From contig NZ_BPUO01000022.1 of NCBI RefSeq assembly GCF_022179805.1, positions 1 to 64,000 on the forward strand: a stretch of 64,000 nt of DNA. Direction: 5' to 3'. Below the pieces are notes generated by a model, which was not told the DNA's origin, ran no database searches, and saw only the letters and a program-made list of their open reading frames with translations. Position 1 is the first letter of the stretch; every line of letters starts with the position of its first letter. This stretch comes from Cupriavidus pauculus (GTDB lineage: Bacteria > Pseudomonadota > Gammaproteobacteria > Burkholderiales > Burkholderiaceae). The translations under genes were made by a program, and so were the position numbers. Below, piece after piece: positions 1-7,323 of the stretch.

Positions 1-142
1 AGCGGATACGGCGCAGGCCGAGCAGCACGTCCCACTTCGGCGTCAGCGAGATCACATCACTCACGAACACGCTCGGCTGGAAGTTCTTCGAGGTGTTGTC
101 CCCAACCCCTCTCCCACTGTGTGGGAGAGGGGAGCAGAACAT
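1..142 (-). pseudogene. 5'-truncated TonB-dependent receptor fragment, runs off the left edge
   Basis: Reading the minus strand from about position 100 to 1 gives an open frame whose translation contains SDVISLTPKWDVLLGLR. This resembles a beta-barrel strand and turn of TonB-dependent receptors (aromatic, 'W-x-x-L-x-G-x-R' motif). In such receptors this piece lies several hundred residues from the N-terminus, yet here the frame opens at an ATG at 142-140 that lies beyond the REP-like hairpin, and only 25 bp separate it from the stop of the ATPase gene. The signal peptide, plug and first half of the barrel are therefore missing. The fragment is too short to name a ligand. A short unrelated ORF cannot be excluded, because only about 33 residues carry the resemblance. 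Confidence 0.42.
106..132. repeat. REP-like hairpin: perfect 12-bp inverted repeat, 3-nt loop
   Basis: Arms CCCCTCTCCCAC (106-117) and GTGGGAGAGGGG (121-132) flank the loop TGT. A GGTTGGGGAC-like flank follows on the minus strand. This is the look of the extragenic C/G-rich palindromes scattered in many beta- and gamma-proteobacteria. It sits exactly at the junction between the ATPase gene and the receptor fragment, so it may mark a recombination point. There is no U-tract, so a terminator role is not supported. Confidence 0.75.
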
Positions 143-167
143 AGGGAGAGCGACGGCGCTCAGCCCC

Positions 168-1331
168 TCAAAGCTTCCCCTCAATCGCCTTCCGCTCGCG
201 CCACATCTCCTGCACAAACGGGTCAGTCACGCCGTACAGGCCATGCCCCTTGCGCATGATCAGGTTGGCGGCCATCAGTTCATTGACCACTGGCTGCGAC
301 TCTTCCACTTTGACCTCGCGGCCGATGGCGCTGGAATACGCGGCTGCCGCCTGGGCCGAAAACAACCCCCGGGCGTCGCCCGCGGTCATGGCAATGTAGT
401 CGAACACCGCCGTGGCCAGGCCGCCCAGTTGTTCCAGCTTCATCAACTCGCCATCGGCCGCCGTGGAGCGCAACGTGCTGGCGATCACGGGCAGGTGCTC
501 GTCGGGATTGCCGCCGGGTGGCAGATGCAAACGTAGCTGCCGCAGCGCCTTGATCATTTCCTCGGGCCGGTTGCCCAGCGTCTGGAAGGCGGCCACGGCC
601 ACGTCCAGCGAGGGCACGGCGGCCGTGTCTTCGGCCGACAGGCGCTCCAGCAGATGGGCCACGTAATCCTTGTCCAGCACCGGGTAGGCCACCGAAGTGG
701 CGCCGGTAAAGGCCTGGTTGCGCCGCGCTGTCAGTTCGTTCACCAGCGCGCGATGCGAGCCGGTGCCGACGAACAGGAAATGCCCTGGGGTATGGCGGCG
801 CGGATTGATGGCGTCGCGTGCGGCCTTCAGCGCCAGCAGCATTTCGCTGCCTTCATCGGACGTCAGCGCGTGCTGCACTTCGTCGACGATCAGCACGACG
901 TCGGTGCGGCCCTGGTCCACCACCTCGCACAGCGCCTGCGCCAGCGTGACGCCGCCAGCTTCGCCAAGGCTGTCCAGCTTGAAGCCGAACTTGAAGCCAA
1001 GCGCGCTCAGATCGGCCCCGGCCAGCCGCCGCAACTGGCGCAGCGCACCGTCCGACAACGATTCCAGATCGTCGAGCTTTTTCCTGACCGCATCGCGGAT
1101 CAGCGTGGCCGGGCTGCGTTTGGTGTCGCTCCACAGGTCCACATAGATCACGATCGCGCCCAGGTTCTCCAGCGCGGGGATCAGGTCGTTCTGCAGGAAG
1201 GTGGTCTTGCCCACGCGGCGCAGCCCCGACAGGAACAGGCCGGAGCGCAGGCCCTCGTCCAGCACGCCGGGATGCAGCAACTGCTGCGCCATCTGGTGAG
1301 CCAGTTCGGGACGGTTGTAGACGGAGCTCAT
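168..1331 (-). CDS. AAA-type ATP-binding protein
   Basis: A 387-residue cytosolic ATPase. Walker A is GLRRVGKT at residues 36-43 and Walker B is VVLIVDE at 145-151; a FVGTGSHR stretch near 188-194 looks like a sensor region. The C-terminal third (about 300-387) reads like a winged-helix module (ending VNELMAANLIMRKGHGLYGVTDPFV). This arrangement is seen in stand-alone AAA ATPases of the archaeal-ATPase/ORC type, several of which belong to defence or mobile loci, but nothing here proves a function. The start is set at the ATG of MSSVYN. The frame stays open upstream but would give an unlikely Cys/Tyr/Asn-rich extension and run into the neighbouring promoter. The gene has no obvious functional partner. 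Confidence 0.8.
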   Translation of the reverse strand: MSSVYNRPELAHQMAQQLLHPGVLDEGLRSGLFLSGLRRVGKTTFLQNDLIPALENLGAIVIYVDLWSDTKRSPATLIRDAVRKKLDDLESLSDGALRQLRRLAGADLSALGFKFGFKLDSLGEAGGVTLAQALCEVVDQGRTDVVLIVDEVQHALTSDEGSEMLLALKAARDAINPRRHTPGHFLFVGTGSHRALVNELTARRNQAFTGATSVAYPVLDKDYVAHLLERLSAEDTAAVPSLDVAVAAFQTLGNRPEEMIKALRQLRLHLPPGGNPDEHLPVIASTLRSTAADGELMKLEQLGGLATAVFDYIAMTAGDARGLFSAQAAAAYSSAIGREVKVEESQPVVNELMAANLIMRKGHGLYGVTDPFVQEMWRERKAIEGKL

Positions 1332-1430
1332 GCGCGAGTTATACGGAATTATTAGATCGGAATAATTATAGAGATTCAATAATTCAAAGTAAAACAGGTT
1401 TTGAATGCTTAAAGCATCACATATTGAGTG
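1332..1430. promoter_or_regulatory. AT-rich intergenic segment between divergent genes
   Basis: About 100 bp rich in A and T (for example ATTATTAGATCGGAATAATT) in a window that is otherwise GC-rich. It separates the divergent ATPase and VOC genes and must hold the ATPase promoter. The composition break is consistent with an acquired gene with its own leader. I could not assign a clear -35/-10 pair. Confidence 0.5.
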
Positions 1431-1485
1431 GCGGCGCAGGCTTCCTGCGGCAGAATAGTAGTTTTCCGATTGAGCGGAGTGCCCT

Positions 1486-1866
1486 ATGCAGCTATCGCAA
1501 GCGATTCCCATCCTGCGCATCTTCTCGGTCGACAAGGCCAAGGAGTTCTATCTGGACTTCCTGGGCTTCCAGCTCGACTGGGAACACCGGTTCGGCGACG
1601 ACTTTCCGCTCTATGCGCAGGTATCGCGTTCGGGGCTGAAGCTGCATCTGAGCGAACATCACGGCGATGCCACTCCGGGATCGGCCATCCTAGTGCCCAT
1701 CGACGATGTCGACGCGCTGCACAAGGAGTTGACCGAGCGCCAGTACCGGTACGCCAAGCCAGGCGTGGAAGATGCGGGGTGGGGCCGGCAACTGCAGGTC
1801 AAGGACCCGTTCGGCAACCGGCTCTGCTTCATCCAGCAGGAAGCGGAAGCCAAGGACGCCGAGTAA
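1486..1866 (+). CDS. VOC/glyoxalase superfamily protein (bleomycin-resistance-like)
   Basis: A 126-residue single-chain VOC protein. It opens with an AIPILRIFSVDKAKEFYLDFLGF motif, the first beta-alpha-beta-beta-beta unit, and ends with the second unit, where KDPFGNRLCFIQ is the typical metal-site strand. The size fits a half-module that dimerises, as in the bleomycin/fosfomycin-resistance or glyoxalase I-like groups. A catalytic or binding role cannot be told from sequence. It is transcribed towards the second VOC gene, which lies convergent only 6 bp away, but the two proteins are not close copies. Confidence 0.85.
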   Translation: MQLSQAIPILRIFSVDKAKEFYLDFLGFQLDWEHRFGDDFPLYAQVSRSGLKLHLSEHHGDATPGSAILVPIDDVDALHKELTERQYRYAKPGVEDAGWGRQLQVKDPFGNRLCFIQQEAEAKDAE

Positions 1867-1872
1867 AAGGTT

Positions 1873-2295
1873 TCAGTCGGCCGGCAGGATCGACGGGTTC
1901 CAGACCGCTTCCCAGAGATTGCCCTCGGGGTCCTGGAAATAGCCGGCGTAGCCGCCGTAGAACGTGTCCTGCGCCGGCTTGACGATCGTGCCGCCGGCCT
2001 GGGCCACCTGCGCCATGACCTGATCGACTTCGGCCTTGCTGCCGACGTTGTGCCCGATCGAAAACCCCGTGGGGCAAGGCGGGCTGGCGGGCAGGCCGGT
2101 ATCCCACGCGAGGTTGTCGCGGGCCCAGAGCGCCAGCTTCAGCCCGCCGCGCAGGTCGAAAAACGCCACCGCGCCGTGTTCGAATTCCTGGCCGATGATG
2201 CCCTCGGTCGGCAGGCCCAACCCATCGCGATAGAAGCCCACGGCGCGCTCCAGGTCGGCAACGCCAAGGGTCAGCACGGAAATACGGGGCGTCAC
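1873..2295 (-). CDS. VOC family protein
   Basis: A 140-residue VOC protein that starts ISVLTLGVADLERAVGFYRD and ends DPEGNLWEAVWNPS, both typical of the fold. A GGYAGYFQDPEGN segment is common in the annotated lactoylglutathione lyase-like group. Its ATG overlaps the TGA of the Na/Pi cotransporter gene upstream (ATGA at 2292-2295), so the two are translationally coupled and share a transcript. The role is unknown. Confidence 0.85.
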   Translation of the reverse strand: MTPRISVLTLGVADLERAVGFYRDGLGLPTEGIIGQEFEHGAVAFFDLRGGLKLALWARDNLAWDTGLPASPPCPTGFSIGHNVGSKAEVDQVMAQVAQAGGTIVKPAQDTFYGGYAGYFQDPEGNLWEAVWNPSILPAD

Positions 2296-4022
2296 GTTGA
2301 CTCCTTCAGGGTGGGTGACATGCTGGCTTCGGCATCGTCCACGCGTACGTCGCGCAATGACGTCGTCGCCTTGGCCAGCGCGCGCGACAGCCGGGCCACC
2401 TCGTTCAGGTGTTCGATCATGTCGTTGGCCATGCGGAAGTTGGCCACGTCTTCGGTGCTGCGCGGCCGCAGGTCTGCCATGATGCCCTGGCGTGCCGTGG
2501 CGGCCATGGTCTCCAGCGTGGACTTGGCCGCGACGATGCTTTCCACGGCGTCGATATCGGGATGCGCCACGGTGTTCACGGCGCTGTCGAGATGCGCGAT
2601 GACCGACGAGGCAAACGCGGCGGCATCGGCGTTGCGCAGCTGGTCGATGTCGGCCCCTTGCGACAGGCGGCGCTGGCTCAGCGCCAGCATGCTCGTGGTG
2701 GCTACTTCGCGGATGGCGTCCAGCGTGGCGGCAATGCGCGTCAGGTCCACCATCTGCCGGCTCTGGTCGCCGCTGTCGTTGGCGTCCGACAGCTTGCCGA
2801 TATAGCCGATGATGGCCGTGCTCAGCGATTCGGCGGCCTGGTCCTGGCCGGCAATCGCCACCACGTCCTCTGGCGTGCCGCGCATGGCGATTTCCGCGCT
2901 GCGTTCCACCAGCCCCCGCACCTGCCTGCCCAGATTGGTCAGTTCAAGCTGCACCCGCGCAATGCCCAGCGCGGGCATGTCCAGCAGGGTGTCGTCGAGA
3001 TAGCGTGGCAGCCCGGGGTCGTGCAGACCCTTGCGGGTGGCGGGGGCAATGCGTTGCGCCAGCCAGCCGATAGGCCCCGCGAACCAGATCAGCACGCCTG
3101 TGCTGAACACACTGAAGATGGTGTGGGCATTGGCGGCCTGGCGCGGCGTTTCGGCGGCCAGGCGGGCCACGCCGGTCAACTCGGGCGCGCTGGGCGACAC
3201 CATGCGTACGACATCGGCAAACTGCGGAATGATGAACGCAAAGAACAGCACGCCCAGCATGTTGAACAGCAGGTGGACCACGCCCACCTGCGTGGCTTCG
3301 GCATTCTTGCCGATGGCCGCCAGCAGCGCCGTGCCACAGGTGCCGACGTTGGCGCCCAGGATCAATGCAATGCCCGATTCCAGCGGAATCAGGCCCTGGC
3401 TGCCCAGCGCAATCACGATGGCCAGCGTGGCGGCCGAACTCTGCACGATGGCCGTGAAGGCCGCACCAATGAGGATGCCGAGCAGCGGATTGCGCATGTC
3501 CTGCATCGTCGCGATGAATGGCTCGTAGTTGCGCAGCGGCCGCGTGGCATTGCCCATGAACTCGATGCCCAGGAACAGCAGCCCCAGCCCCAGCAGTACG
3601 CCGCCCAGCTGGCGCAGCAGTTCCTGCCGTCCAAAGCCATGCAGCAGGAAGCCCAGCGCCAGCAGGAACGGCGTGATCGCGGAGATATTGAAGGCAATGA
3701 TCTGCGCGGTGAGCGTGGAGCCGATATTGGCGCCCATGATCACCGGGATCGACTGCGTCAGCGTCATCAGCCCCGCCGAGACAAAGCCGACCAGCAGGAC
3801 CGTGGTGATGGTGGAGGAATTGAGCAGGGCGGTGATGCCCGCGCCCGCCAGCACGCCACGCAGGCGGCTGGCCGTCAGGGTGCCGAGCAGCGACTGCAGC
3901 CGCGCGCCGGCAATGGCCTTGAGCCCGGCGGTCATGCACTCCAGCCCATAGAGAAACAGTGCGAGCCCGCCAACCAGCAGGCCGATGATTTCAAGCAGGT
4001 TCAGCGAGGCACCAGGCTGCAT
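2292..4022 (-). CDS. Na/Pi cotransporter family protein with PhoU-like tail
   Basis: A 576-residue inner-membrane protein of the NptA/YjbB (type II Na+/phosphate) family. The first ~310 residues contain the duplicated Na/Pi unit: segments such as GAGITALLNSSTITTVLLVG and GAAFTAIVQSSAATLAIVIA each carry the QSS/NSS-type signature, and both are followed by GANIGST or GANVGTC. Residues of about 340-560 are helical and cytosolic, like PhoU, the usual regulatory tail. The family exports or takes up phosphate with sodium. No pho box is evident. It is the first gene of a two-gene transcript with the VOC gene. Confidence 0.92.
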   Translation of the reverse strand: MQPGASLNLLEIIGLLVGGLALFLYGLECMTAGLKAIAGARLQSLLGTLTASRLRGVLAGAGITALLNSSTITTVLLVGFVSAGLMTLTQSIPVIMGANIGSTLTAQIIAFNISAITPFLLALGFLLHGFGRQELLRQLGGVLLGLGLLFLGIEFMGNATRPLRNYEPFIATMQDMRNPLLGILIGAAFTAIVQSSAATLAIVIALGSQGLIPLESGIALILGANVGTCGTALLAAIGKNAEATQVGVVHLLFNMLGVLFFAFIIPQFADVVRMVSPSAPELTGVARLAAETPRQAANAHTIFSVFSTGVLIWFAGPIGWLAQRIAPATRKGLHDPGLPRYLDDTLLDMPALGIARVQLELTNLGRQVRGLVERSAEIAMRGTPEDVVAIAGQDQAAESLSTAIIGYIGKLSDANDSGDQSRQMVDLTRIAATLDAIREVATTSMLALSQRRLSQGADIDQLRNADAAAFASSVIAHLDSAVNTVAHPDIDAVESIVAAKSTLETMAATARQGIMADLRPRSTEDVANFRMANDMIEHLNEVARLSRALAKATTSLRDVRVDDAEASMSPTLKEST

Positions 4023-4134
4023 GGCGTGGACCTATCGGGGGCGGCGAGGCTGCCATTGTAAGGCGCAACCGTGCCCGTCGCGGCACCGTCTGGCGGATAC
4101 AATGCGAGCCTTGCCTCCGCCCCCAGGTTCGCCG

Positions 4135-5346
4135 ATGAAACCCGCGCTCACCGCTTGCTTTTCTTCCCGCATGGCCCGCCGCGCGCGGCGCCGTACCGGC
4201 GCGCTGGCGCTGGCCGTGGCAGCCGCCACGCCCGCCGCGTGGGCCGCGCCCGACGCGATGCGCCAGGCCGTGGACGCGGCCATCAAGCCGGTGATGGCCC
4301 AGTACAAGGTGCCGGGCATGGCCGTGGCGGTGACCTCGGGTGGCCAGCACCGGGTGTTCAACTATGGCGTGGCGTCGCGGCAGGGCGGCCAGCCCGTCAC
4401 CGACAACACGCTGTTCGAGATCGGATCGGTCAGCAAGACGTTTACGGCGACGCTGGGCGCCTATACGCAGGCACGTGGCGTGCTGTCGCTCGACGACAAG
4501 GCCACCCGCTATCTGCCGACGCTGGCCGGCAGCGCCTTCGATGGCATCAGCCTGCTGGAACTGGGCACCTATTCGGCTGGCGGGCTGCCGCTGCAAGTGC
4601 CCGACGCCGTGAATTCCATGCCGCAGATGATCGAATGGCTGCGCGCCTGGAAACCGGAATACGCGCCCGGCACCCGGCGCCGCTATTCGAACGTGAGCAT
4701 CGGCCTGTTCGGCGTGGCCACGGCGCAGGCGCTGGGCACGACGTTCGAAGACGCCATGACCCAGCAACTGCTGCCGAAGCTCGGCCTGACGCATTCGTGG
4801 ATCGACGTGCCGCGCGATCAGATGAAGGACTATGCCTGGGGCGACAAGGACGGCAAGCCGGTGCGGGCGTCGCCGGGTGTGTTCGACGGACAGGCCTACG
4901 GCATCAAGACCACGGCGGCGGACATGATCCGCTATGTCGAGCTGAACATCGACGGCCAGTCGCTGGCCGACCCGGCACTGCGCCAGGCGCTGGCTGCCAC
5001 GCATACCGGCTATTTCCAGGTGGGTGTGATGACGCAGGGGCTGGGCTGGGAGCGCTACGGCTGGCCGGTGACGCTGGACGTGCTGCAGGCCGGCAACGAC
5101 GCGCGCATGGTGCTGGACCCGCAGGCGGTGCAGCGCATCAGCCCGCCGCAGCCGGCGCCAGCCAACGCGCTGATCAACAAGACCGGATCGACCAATGGCT
5201 TCGGCGCCTACGTGGCCTTCGTGCCCGGCCGGCGTATCGGCGTGGTGCTACTGGCCAACCGCAACGTGCCGATCCCCGCGCGCGTGCAGGCGGCGTACGC
5301 CATTCTGCAGGCGCTGGAGCAGGGGGCGCCCGCCGGCGCGCGCTGA
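4135..5346 (+). CDS. ampC: Class C beta-lactamase (AmpC-type serine hydrolase)
   Basis: A 403-residue periplasmic protein. The basic n-region (SRMARRARRR) and the hydrophobic stretch ending TPAAWAAPD form a signal peptide cut near residue 38. All three serine beta-lactamase motifs are present at class C spacing: SVSK at 98-101 (nucleophile Ser98), YSN at 184-186 and KTG at 349-351. The length matches class C enzymes, and the PGTRRRYSN and INKTGSTNGFGAYVAFVP contexts are typical of AmpC rather than an esterase. No ampR-like gene lies beside it, so expression may be constitutive or controlled elsewhere. The start chosen gives the best signal peptide; an in-frame ATG 33 bp upstream (4102) is possible. 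Confidence 0.92.
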   Translation: MKPALTACFSSRMARRARRRTGALALAVAAATPAAWAAPDAMRQAVDAAIKPVMAQYKVPGMAVAVTSGGQHRVFNYGVASRQGGQPVTDNTLFEIGSVSKTFTATLGAYTQARGVLSLDDKATRYLPTLAGSAFDGISLLELGTYSAGGLPLQVPDAVNSMPQMIEWLRAWKPEYAPGTRRRYSNVSIGLFGVATAQALGTTFEDAMTQQLLPKLGLTHSWIDVPRDQMKDYAWGDKDGKPVRASPGVFDGQAYGIKTTAADMIRYVELNIDGQSLADPALRQALAATHTGYFQVGVMTQGLGWERYGWPVTLDVLQAGNDARMVLDPQAVQRISPPQPAPANALINKTGSTNGFGAYVAFVPGRRIGVVLLANRNVPIPARVQAAYAILQALEQGAPAGAR

Positions 5347-5362
5347 TTCCGCCCAAAAAAAG

Positions 5363-5390
5363 AACCCGTCCGAGCGGGGTCGAACGGGTT
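5363..5390. terminator. Hairpin after ampC with an A-tract on its 5' side
   Basis: AACCCGT (5363-5369) pairs with ACGGGTT (5384-5390), with an inner CGA/TCG pair. Seven A residues precede the stem (5355-5361). The U-tract therefore follows the stem on the minus strand, although the nearest upstream gene is on the plus strand. It may slow plus-strand transcription, but it looks like a minus-strand or antisense terminator. Confidence 0.5.
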
Positions 5391-5592
5391 TGCAGGGGAG
5401 GTATTAAGGACGGGTCAGGTCCTGCGATGAAGCTTAGAGTGAGGCACATCCCAAAGATGTAGGCGTTTGTCTGATTTTGTATTTCTGGCATTTTCTGGGC
5501 AACTTAACTCGTGGAATGCACGCAATGCATGGCGACCTGCGAGATCTGCGCTGGCACTGGCAATTTGCCGAGACGCAGGCTACGATGCGCAC

Positions 5593-5610
5593 TATGCAAC
5601 CAGTTGCATA
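5593..5610. promoter_or_regulatory. Perfect 18-bp palindrome, candidate operator
   Basis: TATGCAAC-CA-GTTGCATA is a perfect 8-2-8 inverted repeat, 85 bp upstream of the NTF2-like start, in a 300-bp region with no other gene. Palindromes of this size and spacing are typical MarR-family operators. No regulator gene lies beside it. The rest of 5391-5694 holds the promoter, and the ribosome-binding site AGGAG is at 5684-5688. Confidence 0.6.
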
Positions 5611-5694
5611 AATGGGATTGATCGCATGACAGGCAGTCAATCCGTCACCATCACACGACCGAAGACACAAGACCAAAGACAAAAGGAGACCTGC

Positions 5695-6129
5695 ATGGAC
5701 ATCGAAGGACTGAGCCCCGCCGCCCGACAAACGCTGGCCGCCTGGCATGGGCTGCTGGCCCGCAATGCCATGGAGGAGCTGGACCCGCTGCTGTCTGACC
5801 GGATCGTGTTCCGCTCGCCAGTGGCGCACAACGCCTATCCGGGCCGCGCCGCGATCAAGCTGGTGTTGAAGACCGTGAATACGGTGTTCGTGAACTTTAC
5901 CTACCACCGCATGTTTGCCACCGACGACGGCCGCAGCGCGGTGCTGGAGTTCAGCGCCGAGGTGGACGGCAAGGCGTTGAAGGGCATCGACATGCTGCGC
6001 TTCGACGAAGCCGGCAAGATCGAGGAATTCGAGGTGATGGTGCGTCCGATGTCGGGCCTGCACGCGCTGGCCGAGGCGATGGGCGCGCGGCTGGCCAGCC
6101 AGAAGGCCGTGCTGTCGGGCGCGGCCTGA
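5695..6129 (+). CDS. NTF2/SnoaL-like family protein
   Basis: A 144-residue protein with the cone-shaped NTF2/SnoaL fold: an N-terminal helix (WHGLLARNAMEELDPLLSD), a central RIVFRSPVAHNAYPGRAAI strand-loop, and C-terminal strands ending in EFEVMVRPMSGLHAL, a frequent ending in this group. Such proteins are small isomerases, cyclases or binding proteins; the substrate is unknown. The start is fixed by AAAAGGAG seven bases upstream. The longer in-frame ORF from 5467 runs through the operator region and is unlikely. The palindrome at 5593-5610 suggests ligand-controlled expression. Confidence 0.82.
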   Translation: MDIEGLSPAARQTLAAWHGLLARNAMEELDPLLSDRIVFRSPVAHNAYPGRAAIKLVLKTVNTVFVNFTYHRMFATDDGRSAVLEFSAEVDGKALKGIDMLRFDEAGKIEEFEVMVRPMSGLHALAEAMGARLASQKAVLSGAA

Positions 6130-6168
6130 TCGCGGCGCATGGGTGTGACCCCGACCGGATTTGACTGA

Positions 6169-6732
6169 TCAACCGCCGGGAGCGGGGTGTAGCACCAGCG
6201 TTACGACGTGCAGGGTGGGGTCGTCGGCGAACACGGTGTCCGAAAAACCCAGCCGGCGCGCCAGGCCGCGCATCGACCGGTTGGCGGCCAGCACGTAGCC
6301 TTCCATGGTGCCGACGCCGGCCGCGCGGGCATGCGCGATCAGCGTTTGCATGAGCAGGCGGCCCAATCCGGTGTGATGCCAGCCATCGAGCACGGTCACG
6401 GCAAACTCGCAGGCGTCGCGGCCGGGCAGGGCCACATAGCGGGCACCGCCTACCAGGTGGCCGGCTTCGGACGTACCGCTCACGGCCGTGATGGTGCAGT
6501 CCCGCCCGGGCACGGGGTGTACCACATCGTCCAGCAGCGCCTCGGGCAGGTCATGCATCGCGGCCATGAAGCGCGTGTAGCGCGAATCTTCCGACAACAG
6601 CGCGAAGGCTTCGAGAATGCCGGCCTTGTCGTCCTCACGGATCTTGCGCAGTACCACCGGCTGGCCGCCGCGCAGGGTCGTGTGCAACGGCAGGCGCGGC
6701 GGGGTGCTGGGCGGGATGGCGTCGGCGCTCAT
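6169..6732 (-). CDS. GNAT family N-acetyltransferase
   Basis: A 187-residue acetyltransferase. The opening VVLRKIREDDKAGILEAFALLSEDSRYTRF is the GNAT alpha1-alpha2 region, and the acetyl-CoA pyrophosphate loop is HHTGLGRLLMQ at about residues 120-129, with an ARAAGV helix after it. The C-terminal MRGLARRLGF motif is motif B. The family resemblance is to acetyltransferases found as the C-terminal domain of Pat-type proteins, but this one stands alone. The acceptor is unknown. It is divergent from the universal stress gene. Confidence 0.88.
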   Translation of the reverse strand: MSADAIPPSTPPRLPLHTTLRGGQPVVLRKIREDDKAGILEAFALLSEDSRYTRFMAAMHDLPEALLDDVVHPVPGRDCTITAVSGTSEAGHLVGGARYVALPGRDACEFAVTVLDGWHHTGLGRLLMQTLIAHARAAGVGTMEGYVLAANRSMRGLARRLGFSDTVFADDPTLHVVTLVLHPAPGG

Positions 6733-6863
6733 GGCACGGGGGTGAGGGTATCGAGGGCGTCGCGGTGTCGACGGTCATGTCATGGTAGGCAAGCGCGCCC
6801 GGCAACGGCAAGGTAGTTGCAGTATGCTCGCGGGGTTCGACAGATTCTGCAAAGGAGCGCGCA

Positions 6864-7295
6864 ATGACAGTAGTCGTGCTGGCGGTAGACGGGTCCGAGC
6901 ATAGCCATGGCGCCACCAACTGGGTGGCATCCACGGGCGCGCTGGCAGCACCGCGCATCGTTCATCTCGTGCATGTCTCGCCGGTGCTCGGGCGTACCGG
7001 GTTTGGCACGGTCGACTTCGAGCAGGAAAACCGCGAGCAGGCGAAGCTGGCCTTCGAGGAAGCGCACCGCATCCTGAGCGGTCGTGCCGATACGATTCAC
7101 GACCACTGGCTGCGGGGCGAGGCGGTGGAAGCCATCGTGTCGTTTGCCGCGAACAACGGTGCCGACCTGCTGGTGCTGGGCGCCAAGGGCGTGGGCGCGC
7201 TCAAGGCGGCGCTGACCGGGTCGGTGGTGTCCAAGGTGGTGGCGCAGTCCACCGTGCCGACGGTGGTGGTCAACACGCCCGACGAGGACGCCTGA
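6864..7295 (+). CDS. Universal stress protein (UspA family)
   Basis: A 143-residue cytosolic USP. It starts VVLAVDGSEHS, with the ATP-contacting Asp, and ends with the ATP-binding G-x2-G-x9-G-S pattern (GAKG...TGS) in the VLGAKGVGALKAALTGSVVS segment, followed by STVPTVVV. It should therefore be an ATP-binding member. A good ribosome-binding site (AAAGGAG) lies upstream. It is convergent with the flavoprotein gene, with which stress proteins often occur. Confidence 0.93.
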   Translation: MTVVVLAVDGSEHSHGATNWVASTGALAAPRIVHLVHVSPVLGRTGFGTVDFEQENREQAKLAFEEAHRILSGRADTIHDHWLRGEAVEAIVSFAANNGADLLVLGAKGVGALKAALTGSVVSKVVAQSTVPTVVVNTPDEDA

Positions 7296-7323
7296 GTCGC
7301 GCGCAGGTTTCGGGTTTCAGGTC

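Noticed and set aside
168..1331. The ATPase as part of a defence system
   Set aside because: The fold is used in some defence loci, but no effector, nuclease or toxin gene lies beside it here, so the claim is unsupported.
2409..4061. A 550-residue open frame on the plus strand
   Set aside because: It is the antisense of the Na/Pi cotransporter gene, rich in His, Gln, Arg and Gly, as expected for a GC-rich shadow; no domain is present.
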